Of a stretch of 64,000 bases of DNA, positions 1-8,568 are shown piece after piece. The notes under the pieces were generated by a model that was given only the letters and a program-made list of their open reading frames with translations, was not told the DNA's origin and made no database searches. The stretch is from Enterobacter sp. (GTDB taxonomy: Bacteria; Pseudomonadota; Gammaproteobacteria; Enterobacterales; Enterobacteriaceae). The translations under genes were made by a program, and so were the position numbers. The DNA lies in contig JALCNW010000011.1 of NCBI GenBank assembly GCA_022649305.1, positions 17,524 to 81,523 of the forward strand. The letters run 5' to 3'. Numbering within the stretch: the stretch's first letter is position 1; each line of letters opens with the position of its first letter.

Positions 1-143
1 TCAATCAGGTTTATCCCCTGGCTGACGGCGTAATCAAGTTGCGCATGGGCATCGGCTTCGCTGTTTTGTTCACCGAATGTCATCGTGCCCAACCCCAGTT
101 GGCTTATCTCCAGAGTGCTGTGGGGGATACGGTGATAATGCAT
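1..143 (-). CDS. tas: Tas, aldo-keto reductase (N-terminal part only)
   Basis: The first 47 codons of a minus-strand gene run off the left edge of the window. The translated start reads MHYHRIPHSTLEISQLGLGT, matching the N-terminus of E. coli Tas, a putative NADP-dependent aldo-keto reductase named for suppressing tyrosine auxotrophy under starvation. The visible part covers the first beta strand and the start of the TIM barrel; the catalytic Asp-Tyr-Lys-His tetrad is outside. The ATG at 143-141 is preceded by an AAAGGAAG ribosome site. It lies downstream of ygdR on the same strand, as in E. coli. The identity is clear; the physiological substrate is not known to me. Confidence 0.93.
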   Translation of the reverse strand, partial: MHYHRIPHSTLEISQLGLGTMTFGEQNSEADAHAQLDYAVSQGINLI

Positions 144-274
144 AGCCGGCTTCCTTTAGTATGACATGTAAAGCGTCAGGAACTCCCCGACGAAGGAATA
201 TAAACATGGCAGAGGGGAAGCAAAAGGGGAAGGAAAAAATCAAAAAGGCCAGCAAGCGACTGACCTTTATCTGT

Positions 275-493
275 TTATCGTTCGATAATTTGCGAAACTT
301 CGTCGCGATTAATCTGCATCTTATTACCCTGCTGATCGCTGTAGCTCACAAGCCCAGTATCATCGTCAACTTCGGGTTTGCCGTCTGTCAGGATCATTCG
401 GCCATCTTTTGTCGCCATGACGTAATCACTACTGCATCCTGAAACCGCAAACGCTAAACCGACCGCTGAGATTATCACTGCCCATTTTTTCAT
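275..493 (-). CDS. ygdR: YgdR, small DUF903 lipoprotein
   Basis: A 72-residue predicted outer-membrane lipoprotein. It starts with a hydrophobic signal peptide and a lipobox (V-S-G-C, Cys20), followed by a short DUF903 beta-barrel-like domain with the family pattern YVMATKDGR and a TGLVSY segment. I chose the ATG at 493 rather than one 15 bases upstream, because it has an AGGA ribosome site and gives the family's usual length. It is a paralogue of YgdI at 27630-27857 in this window. In E. coli ygdQ lies between mutH and ygdR; here only about 140 bp separate them. The molecular function is unknown. Confidence 0.9.
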   Translation of the reverse strand: MKKWAVIISAVGLAFAVSGCSSDYVMATKDGRMILTDGKPEVDDDTGLVSYSDQQGNKMQINRDEVSQIIER

Positions 494-630
494 CGTTATC
501 TTCCTCATCTGGCTCGTATCAAATCATAGTCTAGTAATAACCCGATAATGCGTTTCAGAAAAGCGGGGAAATCTTAAAAACTAAGCGTTTTTGTTTGATT
601 CGTCGCAAAGTTTGCATAAAAACGTCATTT

Positions 631-1314
631 TTAGAAAAAATGGCGTGCCAGCAGGGCACCGGTGAAGTTCTTTTTCAAATAGAAGCCGCGCGGAAGCGTC
701 AGGATAGGTTCGCCCTGAGCGCCAATGGCTTCGGTGAGTGCTTTACTATTGGCGGCTTTAGGACGTAGCTGCATCACTTCGCCATGGCGCGCCGTAATAC
801 GCTCAACCTGGCCAAGTACAATCATATCCATCAACTCTTCCCAGTCCTGACTAAGTTGTCGGTCTTCTTCTTCATTGGGACTCCACAAAAGCGGCGCACC
901 AACGCGACGCTGCGCAAGCGGGATGACTCGCTCGCCCTCGATAGGCATCCACAGCACTCGCTTCAGTTTGTGACGTACATGACTCGTTTCCCAGGTGACG
1001 CCCGTATTGCCCGTTAAAGGGGCGACGCAGACAAACGTGGTTTCGAGCGGCTTGCCCTGGCGATCGATAGGGATCGTTTTTAACTCAACGCCGAGCGCGG
1101 CAAAATCCTGTTCTGGTTTGCTACCGGCATTCGCGCCTAGCCACATCTCCAGCAGTACGCCAATCCAGCCTTTATCCCGCTTCAGATCGTTGGGCACCGG
1201 CAAACCTGCCATGGTGGCCAGATCGCCGAGCGTATAACCCGCGACGCGTTGTGCCTGTATCAGTAACTGCTCTTCGGTTGCAGGGGGAGAGGTCAATGGA
1301 ACGAGCGGAAGCAT
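631..1314 (-). CDS. mutH: MutH, GATC-specific mismatch-repair endonuclease
   Basis: MutH nicks the unmethylated strand at hemimethylated GATC sites when activated by MutS and MutL, which directs repair to the new DNA strand. The protein has 227 residues (E. coli 229). It carries the Sau3AI/MutH fold signature: the ELKTIP strand with its catalytic Glu and Lys, an upstream conserved Asp in PEQDFAALG, and the basic C-terminal part [10 protein letters not shown]. An ATG 42 bases further upstream is possible, but the start at 1314 follows AAAGG and gives MLPLVPL-SPP, like the family N-terminus. It is divergent from rppH across a 683-bp gap containing DnaA boxes. Confidence 0.97.
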   Translation of the reverse strand: MLPLVPLTSPPATEEQLLIQAQRVAGYTLGDLATMAGLPVPNDLKRDKGWIGVLLEMWLGANAGSKPEQDFAALGVELKTIPIDRQGKPLETTFVCVAPLTGNTGVTWETSHVRHKLKRVLWMPIEGERVIPLAQRRVGAPLLWSPNEEEDRQLSQDWEELMDMIVLGQVERITARHGEVMQLRPKAANSKALTEAIGAQGEPILTLPRGFYLKKNFTGALLARHFF

Positions 1315-1503
1315 CACTTTCAGCCTTTGGTTAAAAAATGAACCAGGAATGTACACCTTGTGGATAGAGTTTAACTATTTCTGAACTCATATGACAGGCA
1401 CATGATTTTTATAATCTTTTATCGGCGATTTTCGATTTTAACTCGCATGGAAAAACAGTTGTTCAAAACTGGTCACTGACAATGAACAGGATCTTACACC
1501 CTG

Positions 1504-1512
1504 TTATCCACA
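1504..1512 (+). promoter_or_regulatory. DnaA box (perfect TTATCCACA)
   Basis: Exact match to the 9-bp high-affinity DnaA consensus, in the mutH-rppH gap. A second perfect box lies 111 bp to the right in the opposite orientation, and near matches lie at 1359-1367 (CTATCCACA, minus strand) and 1820-1828 (ATATCCACA, plus strand). Confidence 0.75.
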
Positions 1513-1622
1513 GAAAAGTGGGATAACTGGGCATAACCCCGACTACTGTTTCGATTTACAGCCTTGACGTGCGACGAAAATCGAATTTTCACACAAATTG
1601 TGACTAACTTATTGGCACAATC

Positions 1623-1631
1623 TGTGGATAA
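1623..1631 (-). promoter_or_regulatory. DnaA box (perfect TTATCCACA, reverse orientation)
   Basis: Reads TGTGGATAA on the plus strand, the exact reverse complement of the DnaA consensus. It is one of four DnaA-like boxes in the mutH-rppH gap. Confidence 0.75.
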
Positions 1632-1673
1632 AACCGACGCTGTTCGATCTTTCATCAGCTCGAAGATCTACAG

Positions 1674-1689
1674 TGTGATGATCATCACG
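1674..1689. promoter_or_regulatory. CRP-like palindrome
   Basis: Reads TGTGATGATCATCACG, which fits the CRP pattern TGTGA-N6-TCACA with one mismatch. The inner 14 bases are a perfect palindrome. It sits about 310 bp from the rppH start and 360 bp from mutH, so a direct role for either gene is uncertain. Confidence 0.4.
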
Positions 1690-1997
1690 TTATGGCTTGT
1701 CTCTTGGTGAGATTTCAATGTAACATTATGAAAAATAGAATATTATTTTTGCTCGCTGTCACTCGGATAATTCTGGTGCAAAATGTTGTCCATCGGTAAT
1801 TCCATACTTCTTCACAACTATATCCACAGAAAAAGTGAATAAAATTCCCCTCTGTGCTGCTCATCTGTTTATAACTTGAGTAAAAATTGTGAGTTATTCA
1901 AATGTTATTCGACCACAGCCCTGTAAGAGAGTGGTTTACCGCCTCACAGGAGTGTGAAACAATCATTTATATATAAGGTTTAGTTTGAGGTAGTCCG

Positions 1998-2528
1998 GTG
2001 ATTGATGACGATGGCTACCGCCCGAACGTAGGTATCGTAATTTGTAATCGTCAGGGCCAGGTTATGTGGGCAAGGCGATATGGTCAGCACTCGTGGCAGT
2101 TCCCGCAGGGCGGGATCAACCCAGGAGAGTCCCCAGAACAAGCGATGTATCGGGAGCTGTTCGAAGAAGTCGGCTTAAGCCGAAAAGATGTTCGCATCCT
2201 GGCTTCGACCCGCAACTGGTTGCGTTACAAGTTACCGAAACGTTTGGTGCGTTGGGACACAAAGCCGGTTTGTATCGGCCAGAAACAGAAGTGGTTTCTT
2301 CTGCAATTGGTAAGCAACGACTCGGAAATCAATATGGAAACCAGCAGTACGCCAGAATTTGATGGCTGGCGCTGGGTGAGCTACTGGTATCCCGTTCGTC
2401 AGGTCGTGTCATTTAAGCGCGACGTTTACCGTAGGGTGATGAAAGAGTTTGCAAGTGTTGTGATAGCGCTTCAGGAGGCTCCTCCTAAGCCGCAGAGCAC
2501 ACCTGCCTGGCGACGTAAAAGAGGTTAA
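1998..2528 (+). CDS. rppH: RppH, RNA pyrophosphohydrolase
   Basis: RppH removes pyrophosphate from 5'-triphosphate mRNA ends, which exposes transcripts to RNase E. The protein is 176 residues, the E. coli length. The full Nudix box lies at residues 38-60 (GGINPGE...REL-EEVGL), supplying the metal-binding Glu residues. The C-terminus is basic and Pro-rich, as in the family. Translation starts at GTG behind a GAGG site, which gives the expected [13 protein letters not shown]-terminus. ptsP follows after only 12 bp, so the two are likely co-transcribed, as in E. coli. Confidence 0.97.
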   Translation: MIDDDGYRPNVGIVICNRQGQVMWARRYGQHSWQFPQGGINPGESPEQAMYRELFEEVGLSRKDVRILASTRNWLRYKLPKRLVRWDTKPVCIGQKQKWFLLQLVSNDSEINMETSSTPEFDGWRWVSYWYPVRQVVSFKRDVYRRVMKEFASVVIALQEAPPKPQSTPAWRRKRG

Positions 2529-2540
2529 GCTACGCAAATC

Positions 2541-4787
2541 ATGCTCACCCGCCTGCGAGAAATAGTCGAGAAGGTGGCCAGTGCTCCGCGTCTGAATGAG
2601 GCGCTGAATATTCTGGTCACTGACATCTGTCTTGCGATGGAAACCGAAGTTTGTTCGGTGTATCTGGCCGACCATGACCGGCGTTGTTATTATCTGATGG
2701 CGACCCGCGGGTTGAAAAAACCGCGCGGCCGTACCGTCACGCTTGCGTTTGATGAAGGTATCGTTGGCCTGGTAGGGCGTCTGGCGGAGCCTATCAACCT
2801 TGCCGATGCGCAAAAACACCCCAGCTTTAAATACATCCCATCCGTTAAGGAAGAGCGTTTTCGCGCTTTTCTCGGTGTGCCGATCATCCAGCGTCGTCAG
2901 TTGCTGGGCGTGCTGGTGGTACAGCAGCGTGAGCTGCGTCAGTTTGATGAAAGCGAAGAATCTTTTCTTGTTACGCTGGCCACCCAAATGGCCGCCATTC
3001 TTTCGCAGTCTCAATTAGCCGCGCTGTTCGGACAGTACCGACACACGCGTATTCGTGCGCTACCCGCGTCGCCGGGCGTTGCCATTGCCGAAGGGTGGAT
3101 GGACGCCACGCTGCCGCTGATGGAGCAAGTATACGAAGCGTCAACCTTAGATGCCGTCCTTGAGCGCGAGCGCCTGACCAGTGCTCTGGAAGAGGCGGCG
3201 AATGAATTTCGTCGTTACAGCAAGCGTTTTTCTGCAGGCGCACAAAAAGAAACTGCCGCGATTTTCGACCTCTATTCGCATCTGCTTTCCGATGCGCGCC
3301 TGCGCAGGGAGCTTTTTGCGGAGGTGGACAAAGGTTCGGTAGCCGAGTGGGCGGTAAAAAAAGTTATCGAGAAGTTTGCCGAGCAGTTTGCGGCCTTGAC
3401 CGATGGCTATCTGAAAGAGCGCGCGGGAGACTTGCGAAGCCTTGGCCAGCGCCTGCTTTTCCACCTTGACGATACCAATCAGGGTGAAAACGCGTGGCCG
3501 AAGCGATTTGTGCTGGTGGCTGATGAGCTCTCTGCCACAACACTTGCCGAATTGCCGCAGGACAGGCTCGCAGGTGTTGTGGTGCGTGATGGGGCAGCCA
3601 ACTCCCATGCGGCTATTATGGTGCGTGCGCTGGGTATTCCCACCGTAATGGGGGCAGATATTCAGCCGTCGGTACTGCAACGACGTACGCTAGTCGTGGA
3701 CGGTTATCGCGGTGAGTTATTGGTCGATCCTGAGCCCGTGCTATTGCAGGAATACCAGCGTCTCGTCAGCGAAGAAAACGAATTAAGTAAACTGGCGGAA
3801 GACGACGTCAATCTGCCTGCGCAGTTGAAAAGCGGCGAGCGAATCAAAGTGATGCTCAATGCTGGCTTAAGTCCGGCGCACGAAGAAAAGCTCGGTAGCC
3901 GGATAGACGGTATTGGCCTGTACCGTACCGAAATCCCGTTTATGCTACAAAGTGGCTTCCCTTCAGAAGAAGAGCAGGTCTCGCAGTATCAGGGCATGTT
4001 ACAGATGTTTAACGATAAACCTGTGACGCTGCGAACGCTCGACGTGGGGGCAGATAAACAACTGCCGTACATGCCAATCAGTGAAGAAAATCCCTGCCTG
4101 GGCTGGCGCGGGATCCGTATTACGCTCGATCAGCCTGAGATCTTTTTGATCCAGGTGCGAGCCATGCTGCGTGCAAATGCGGCGACCGGCAACCTCAGTA
4201 TTTTACTGCCGATGATCACAAGCCTCGATGAGATCGACGAAGCGCGCCGTCTTATCGAACGTGCAGGGCGTGAAGTTGAAGAGATGATCGGCTATGCCAT
4301 CCCTAAACCGCGTTTGGGCGTGATGCTTGAAGTGCCTTCGATGCTCTTTATGTTGCAACAGTTGGCAAATCGCGTCGATTTTATCTCTGTCGGGACTAAC
4401 GATTTAACCCAATACATTTTGGCGGTTGATCGTAACAATACGCGCGTCGCTAGCATTTACGACAGCCTGCATCCTGCGATGTTAAGAGCACTGGCGATGA
4501 TTGCCCATGAAGCAGAGCAGTACGGCATCGACCTGCGCTTATGTGGCGAAATGGCCGGAGATTCGATGTGTGTCGCCATTCTGATTGGTCTGGGATTCCG
4601 CCACTTATCCATGAACGGACGCTCGGTAGCGCGCGTCAAATACCTGTTACGCCATATCGAAATTGAAGAGGCCCAGGATTTGGCAAAACGCAGTCTCGAA
4701 GCGCAGTTGGCGACGGAAGTTCGCCATCAGGTGGCTGCCTTTATGGAACGCCGTGGTATGGGCGGCTTAATTCGCGGTGGGCGTTAA
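2541..4787 (+). CDS. ptsP: PtsP, EI-Ntr phosphotransferase of the nitrogen PTS
   Basis: First enzyme of the PTS-Ntr chain; it autophosphorylates from phosphoenolpyruvate and passes phosphate to NPr (PtsO) and then PtsN. The 748-residue protein has an N-terminal GAF domain (about 1-160), which senses glutamine and 2-oxoglutarate in the family. An enzyme I-type domain follows, with the swivelling His domain centred on active His356 (NSHAAIMVRA). The C-terminal PEP-binding barrel contains GTNDLTQY and the LRLCGEMAGD loop with conserved Cys668. All expected catalytic residues are present. It follows rppH closely; a short hairpin lies just after its stop. Confidence 0.97.
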   Translation: MLTRLREIVEKVASAPRLNEALNILVTDICLAMETEVCSVYLADHDRRCYYLMATRGLKKPRGRTVTLAFDEGIVGLVGRLAEPINLADAQKHPSFKYIPSVKEERFRAFLGVPIIQRRQLLGVLVVQQRELRQFDESEESFLVTLATQMAAILSQSQLAALFGQYRHTRIRALPASPGVAIAEGWMDATLPLMEQVYEASTLDAVLERERLTSALEEAANEFRRYSKRFSAGAQKETAAIFDLYSHLLSDARLRRELFAEVDKGSVAEWAVKKVIEKFAEQFAALTDGYLKERAGDLRSLGQRLLFHLDDTNQGENAWPKRFVLVADELSATTLAELPQDRLAGVVVRDGAANSHAAIMVRALGIPTVMGADIQPSVLQRRTLVVDGYRGELLVDPEPVLLQEYQRLVSEENELSKLAEDDVNLPAQLKSGERIKVMLNAGLSPAHEEKLGSRIDGIGLYRTEIPFMLQSGFPSEEEQVSQYQGMLQMFNDKPVTLRTLDVGADKQLPYMPISEENPCLGWRGIRITLDQPEIFLIQVRAMLRANAATGNLSILLPMITSLDEIDEARRLIERAGREVEEMIGYAIPKPRLGVMLEVPSMLFMLQQLANRVDFISVGTNDLTQYILAVDRNNTRVASIYDSLHPAMLRALAMIAHEAEQYGIDLRLCGEMAGDSMCVAILIGLGFRHLSMNGRSVARVKYLLRHIEIEEAQDLAKRSLEAQLATEVRHQVAAFMERRGMGGLIRGGR

Positions 4788-4792
4788 CCTGT

Positions 4793-4809
4793 CCTCTTCA
4801 TTGAAGAGG
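4793..4809 (+). terminator. Weak hairpin after ptsP
   Basis: A 7-bp stem (CCTCTTC / GAAGAGG) with a 3-base loop starts 5 bases after the ptsP stop. It has no T-tract, so it may be a pause or RNA-stabilising element rather than a true terminator. Confidence 0.3.
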
Positions 4810-4973
4810 GCAACAGTCCACACGATAGCCCTATACACATCTTTTACATCTCAACCGCATCCTACCAGTCTCCCTTATGCTATGATTCGCCACTTTGGCG
4901 CGTCGGTTAACGCCGCACGCAATTCTCTACCGCTGTCCACTTTCAGCGGAATAACAAGAACTTGTGGTGACAG

Positions 4974-5846
4974 ATGAACAGTGGTTATCTGCATTTTCCG
5001 GAATTTGATCCGGTCATTTTCTCTATCGGACCCGTTGCGCTTCATTGGTACGGTCTGATGTATCTGGTAGGTTTCATTTTTGCCATGTGGCTCGCTGGCC
5101 GTCGCGCCGGTCGTCCAGGCAGTGGATGGACCAAAAATGAAGTAGAAAATCTGCTTTACGCGGGCTTCCTCGGTGTATTCCTGGGCGGGCGTATCGGCTA
5201 TGTCCTGTTCTACAATTTCCCAACCTTTATCAGCGATCCGCTCTATCTTTTCCGCGTCTGGGACGGGGGTATGTCCTTCCATGGCGGTCTGATTGGCGTG
5301 ATTTTGGTGATGGTGATTTTTGCCAAACGCACCAAGCGCAACTTCTTCCAGGTTGCTGATTTCATGGCTCCGTTGATCCCGTTTGGTCTCGGTGCCGGCC
5401 GCCTTGGTAACTTTATCAATGGCGAGCTGTGGGGCCGTGTCGATCCGAGCGTGCCTTACACGATGCTCTTCCCGGCATCTCGTGCTGAAGATATCGCACT
5501 GCTGCCATCGCATCCGGAATGGCAGTCTATTTTCGACACCTACGGCGTATTGCCGCGCCATATGTCTCAGCTCTATGAGCTGGCGCTGGAAGGTGTAGTG
5601 CTCTTTATCATTCTGAATATCTTTATCCGCAAACCGCGCCCAATGGGCTCCGTATCCGGACTGTTCCTGATTGGCTATGGCGCATTCCGTATCATCGTTG
5701 AATTCTTCCGCCAGCCGGACGCACAGTTCACCGGCGAGTGGGTACAGTACATCAGCATGGGGCAGATTCTCTCCATCCCGATGATTGTCGCGGGTATCAT
5801 CATGATGATTTGGGCGTATCGTCGTCCACAGCAACAGCTCTCCTGA
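4974..5846 (+). CDS. lgt: Lgt, prolipoprotein diacylglyceryl transferase
   Basis: Inner-membrane enzyme that transfers diacylglycerol from phosphatidylglycerol to the lipobox Cys of prolipoproteins; YgdR, YgdI and MltA in this window are predicted substrates. The protein has 290 residues with about seven hydrophobic segments. His103 (in SFHGGLIG) and Arg143 (in the signature [16 protein letters not shown]) fall exactly at the numbers of the essential E. coli residues. The start is the ATG at 4974. thyA begins 6 bp downstream, giving the conserved lgt-thyA operon. Confidence 0.98.
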   Translation: MNSGYLHFPEFDPVIFSIGPVALHWYGLMYLVGFIFAMWLAGRRAGRPGSGWTKNEVENLLYAGFLGVFLGGRIGYVLFYNFPTFISDPLYLFRVWDGGMSFHGGLIGVILVMVIFAKRTKRNFFQVADFMAPLIPFGLGAGRLGNFINGELWGRVDPSVPYTMLFPASRAEDIALLPSHPEWQSIFDTYGVLPRHMSQLYELALEGVVLFIILNIFIRKPRPMGSVSGLFLIGYGAFRIIVEFFRQPDAQFTGEWVQYISMGQILSIPMIVAGIIMMIWAYRRPQQQLS

Positions 5847-5852
5847 GGAACC

Positions 5853-6647
5853 ATGAAACAGTATCTTGAATTGATGAAAAAAGTGCTCGACGAGGGCACG
5901 CCGAAAAACGACCGTACCGGCACCGGCACGATCTCTATTTTTGGCCACCAGATGCGCTTCAATCTGCAAGAAGGCTTCCCACTGGTGACGACGAAGCGCT
6001 GCCATTTGCGCTCGATCATTCATGAACTGCTCTGGTTCCTGCAAGGCGATACAAACGTTGCTTATTTACGTGAAAACAACGTGTCGATCTGGGATGAATG
6101 GGCGGACGAAAACGGTAATTTAGGGCCGGTGTATGGTAAGCAGTGGCGCGCATGGCCAACGCCAGATGGCCGCCATATCGATCAGATCACCACCGTGTTG
6201 AACCAGTTGAAAAACGATCCGGATTCGCGCCGCATTATCGTCTCAGCCTGGAACGTTGGCGAACTGGATAAAATGGCGCTGGCCCCTTGCCACGCTTTCT
6301 TCCAGTTCTATGTTGCTGATGGCAAGCTCTCCTGTCAGCTTTACCAGCGTTCATGCGACGTGTTTCTCGGCCTGCCGTTTAACATCGCCAGCTATGCGCT
6401 GCTGGTACATATGATGGCCCAGCAGTGTAATCTTGAAGTGGGTGACTTTGTCTGGACGGGGGGTGATACCCATCTTTACAGCAACCACATGGATCAGACG
6501 CATCTCCAGCTCTCTCGCGAGCCGCGCGCACTGCCAAAACTGGTCATTAAGCGTAAACCGGAATCTATCTTCGACTATCGCTTCGATGATTTTGAGATTG
6601 AAGGCTACGACCCGCATCCGGGGATCAAAGCGCCTGTGGCTATCTAA
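5853..6647 (+). CDS. thyA: ThyA, thymidylate synthase
   Basis: Converts dUMP and methylene-tetrahydrofolate to dTMP and dihydrofolate. The 264-residue length equals E. coli. The nucleophile Cys146 lies in [13 protein letters not shown], and the phosphate-binding Arg21 and the arginine pair in [13 protein letters not shown] are present. The ribosome site TGAGGA overlaps the end of lgt and the genes are 6 bp apart, so translational coupling is likely. A strong terminator follows. Confidence 0.98.
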   Translation: MKQYLELMKKVLDEGTPKNDRTGTGTISIFGHQMRFNLQEGFPLVTTKRCHLRSIIHELLWFLQGDTNVAYLRENNVSIWDEWADENGNLGPVYGKQWRAWPTPDGRHIDQITTVLNQLKNDPDSRRIIVSAWNVGELDKMALAPCHAFFQFYVADGKLSCQLYQRSCDVFLGLPFNIASYALLVHMMAQQCNLEVGDFVWTGGDTHLYSNHMDQTHLQLSREPRALPKLVIKRKPESIFDYRFDDFEIEGYDPHPGIKAPVAI

Positions 6648-6665
6648 CAGCATTAATCCTCACAC

Positions 6666-6695
6666 AACCGGCGCTCCTCAGCGCCGGTTTTTTTT
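6666..6695 (+). terminator. Rho-independent terminator after thyA
   Basis: A 9-bp stem AACCGGCGC / GCGCCGGTT with loop TCCTCA, followed by a run of T, 19 bp after the thyA stop. It closes the lgt-thyA unit. Confidence 0.9.
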
Positions 6696-6831
6696 ATCTT
6701 CATTTTACTTTTACGAGCCGCGTTCCCGTATTACTGCAACGCCCTGCAATGGATAACATTTACCGGATAACGCCTCGTAACCTTTTCATTACCCGTTAGT
6801 TATTTATCCTTTATCCCTTCACACTGCCGGC

Positions 6832-7293
6832 ATGAAAAATCAACGCGGCTTTACGCTTATTGAAACCATGGTTGCCCTCTCGCTCGTTGTCATTTTGAGC
6901 GCGACGGGGCTTTATGGCTGGCAAAACTGGCAGCAACAGCAACGGTTATGGCAAACCGCAAGCCAGGTTCGTGATTATCTGGTGTGGCTAAGAAATGACG
7001 CGAACGGGCATAACCGGGACCATGTCATCACGTTCAAACAGGAGGGTGAAAGCGGATGTCTACTGACTGCTGAAGTGCCTGATTGCCAAACTAACAGTCT
7101 CTTTGTCCTTAAACCCAGGTGGCCAGGGATAGCGATTACAGAAGTGACTCCTTCACTGGCGTTTTATGGATTAAGAGACACAGCCTGGGCTGGGCGTATC
7201 CGTATTCACAGCAGCGCAGGCGAGTGGTTGGTCATTGTTTCGAACGGTGCGCGTATCAGAATGTGTAACAGCACTGCAGGTGGGGTTTGTTGA
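6832..7293 (+). CDS. ppdA: PpdA, prepilin-like minor pseudopilin
   Basis: First of four small type IV pilin-like genes before recC. The 153-residue protein has a six-residue leader ending in Gly (MKNQRG), then FTLIETMVALSLVV: Phe at +1, Glu at +5 and a hydrophobic N-terminal helix. This is the class III signal cut and N-methylated by prepilin peptidase. The C-terminal part contains the Cys residues seen in E. coli PpdA, which it resembles (GLYGWQ-WQQ-QRLWQTASQ). It probably forms part of a minor-pilin priming complex; no assembly ATPase or platform gene is in the window. Its stop overlaps the ppdB start. Confidence 0.9.
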   Translation: MKNQRGFTLIETMVALSLVVILSATGLYGWQNWQQQQRLWQTASQVRDYLVWLRNDANGHNRDHVITFKQEGESGCLLTAEVPDCQTNSLFVLKPRWPGIAITEVTPSLAFYGLRDTAWAGRIRIHSSAGEWLVIVSNGARIRMCNSTAGGVC

Positions 7294-7850
7294 TGAATCA
7301 ACGTGGTTTTTCGCTGACTGAAGTGCTCATTGCTATAGCCATAAGCAGCATTTTACTGCTCAGCACCGCGCGTTTTCTGCCAGGACTCCAGCGAGCCATC
7401 TTAATGCAGGAAGGGCAACAAGAGTTGCAGGATGAAGTCTGGTTACGGCTTGATGCAATAGGCAAACAGCTCCAGCGAGCGGGGTATTGTGCTGGAACCT
7501 GCGAAGGGCAGGCGCTGATGATAGGTAAGGGGGGAAGCTGTGTGATCGTGCAGTGGGATGCAAACAGTAACGGTCGATGGGAAACCTCACCTCAATCGGT
7601 GGCCGAACAAACTGGATTTCGTCTGGAGGCGGGAGTGCTTGAAACCCAGCGTGGTGCTACCGGTTGCGAGGGAAAAGGCTGGGAAAAGTTAACCGACCCG
7701 GAAAATATGACAATAAAGCAGTTTACCGTGACGAAAACGCCTCGCACTGGATTTGCGCCCGACCTTAGCATCGAGATTGTCGCTTCGCGGACCGGGCTGC
7801 ATTCAGGTTCATTTCGGGCGACTCATCAAACGTTGGGCTTTAACCTGTGA
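7293..7850 (+). CDS. ppdB: PpdB, prepilin-like minor pseudopilin (GspJ-like)
   Basis: A 185-residue pilin-like protein with a very short leader (MNQRG) followed by FSLTEVLIAIAISSILLL, again with Glu at +5. The TGATG overlap with ppdA sets the start at 7293; a TTG six bases upstream is less likely. The body matches E. coli PpdB, including the pattern LQRAGYC and CVIVQWDANSNG. It is GspJ/PilW-like in size and position within the cluster. The role in pilus or secretion-filament priming is inferred from the family. Confidence 0.9.
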   Translation: MNQRGFSLTEVLIAIAISSILLLSTARFLPGLQRAILMQEGQQELQDEVWLRLDAIGKQLQRAGYCAGTCEGQALMIGKGGSCVIVQWDANSNGRWETSPQSVAEQTGFRLEAGVLETQRGATGCEGKGWEKLTDPENMTIKQFTVTKTPRTGFAPDLSIEIVASRTGLHSGSFRATHQTLGFNL

Positions 7851-8248
7851 TGCGCCAGCGAGGAATGTCTTCGCTTGCCCTCGTCCTGCTGATACTTATT
7901 TTGGGTAGCCTGATGCTGACGGGACTGAATCAGCAGCTCGATGCCTTTACGGCCATTGTTGGCAGTGAAAGCCAGCAGATAAGACGGCAAGCCATCGTTC
8001 AATCAGCGTTAGAGTGGGGACGAGTTCAATCCTGGCAGATCCAGCCTGACGTCCAGTGTAAACAGGATAAACAGTGGAAGGTTTGTCTGCGCTTATTTGA
8101 TGTAGGCCGCGCGTTGTTAGTTGCAGGCAGTGGTGACCTGTTATTGTGGCGGGGAGGAGTAGTTCAGGATGGAAAGGTTCTGTTTTCACCGCATGGCTGG
8201 AGCGATTTCTGTCCTGTTAAGGAGGGGCGACTGTGTCAGCTACCCTAG
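7850..8248 (+). CDS. ygdB: YgdB, pilin-like protein lacking Glu5
   Basis: A 132-residue member of the cluster with leader MRQRG and then MSSLALVLLILILGSLML. It has the pilin-like hydrophobic helix but Ala rather than Glu at +5, as in tip pseudopilins of the GspK/PilX type. The C-terminus (FSPHGWSDFCPVKEGRLCQLP) matches E. coli YgdB. The start at 7850 makes a TGATG overlap with ppdB; an in-frame GTG three bases upstream is an alternative. The 3' end overlaps ppdC by 16 bp. Confidence 0.88.
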   Translation: MRQRGMSSLALVLLILILGSLMLTGLNQQLDAFTAIVGSESQQIRRQAIVQSALEWGRVQSWQIQPDVQCKQDKQWKVCLRLFDVGRALLVAGSGDLLLWRGGVVQDGKVLFSPHGWSDFCPVKEGRLCQLP

Positions 8249-8556
8249 CCCGGCAAAGAGGATTTAGCATGGTGGAGGTTATGCTGGCGATGGTGCTGCT
8301 GGTCATGATTGTGACTGCGCTATCTGGATACCATCGGGCTTTAGCAAACCGCTTTGCACTTTTCAATCAGTATCGCCAGGTGTGGCACTATGCCTGGAAC
8401 CAGGCGCAATTATCAACATTGAGTTTGCCTGACGGATGGCGGGTAAACCGAATGCAGACAACACAGGCCGGATGTGTCAGCATCACGGTCACTATTATTT
8501 CCCCTCTGGGTCGGCAGGGTCAGATGACACGCCTGCATTGCCCGGTCAGCCAGTAG
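8233..8556 (+). CDS. ppdC: PpdC, prepilin-like minor pseudopilin (GspI-like)
   Basis: A 107-residue pilin-like protein starting at GTG inside the end of ygdB, behind a GGAGG ribosome site. The leader MSATLARQRG is followed by FSMVEVMLAMVLLVMIVTAL with Glu at +5. The short C-terminal domain with two Cys matches E. coli PpdC. It is the last of the four minor-pilin genes; recC begins 12 bp downstream, so the cluster and the recC-ptrA-recB-recD string may be transcribed together. Confidence 0.88.
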   Translation: MSATLARQRGFSMVEVMLAMVLLVMIVTALSGYHRALANRFALFNQYRQVWHYAWNQAQLSTLSLPDGWRVNRMQTTQAGCVSITVTIISPLGRQGQMTRLHCPVSQ

Positions 8557-8568
8557 TCGGGAGCGTTT

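Larger units (their letters stand above)
1315..1997. other. Long mutH-rppH intergenic region
   Basis: This 683-bp AT-rich gap between divergent mutH and rppH has no credible coding sequence in any frame. It holds two perfect and two near-perfect DnaA boxes and one CRP-like palindrome, listed separately. Promoters for both genes must lie here, but I cannot place them with confidence. The region just before rppH contains a run of AT steps (about 1965-1980) and a GAGG ribosome site before the GTG start. Confidence 0.7.

Noticed and set aside
2912..2919. Chi sequences GCTGGTGG (also at 3512, 12290 and 15139)
   Set aside because: They are frequent and within coding sequence throughout enterobacterial chromosomes; without counting them over the genome, I cannot claim any special density near recBCD.
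4875..6044. Long minus-strand open frame (389 codons) across lgt and thyA
   Set aside because: It is antisense to two essential, clearly identified genes, and its product is rich in His, Gln and Arg with no family motif. It is a shadow of codon bias.
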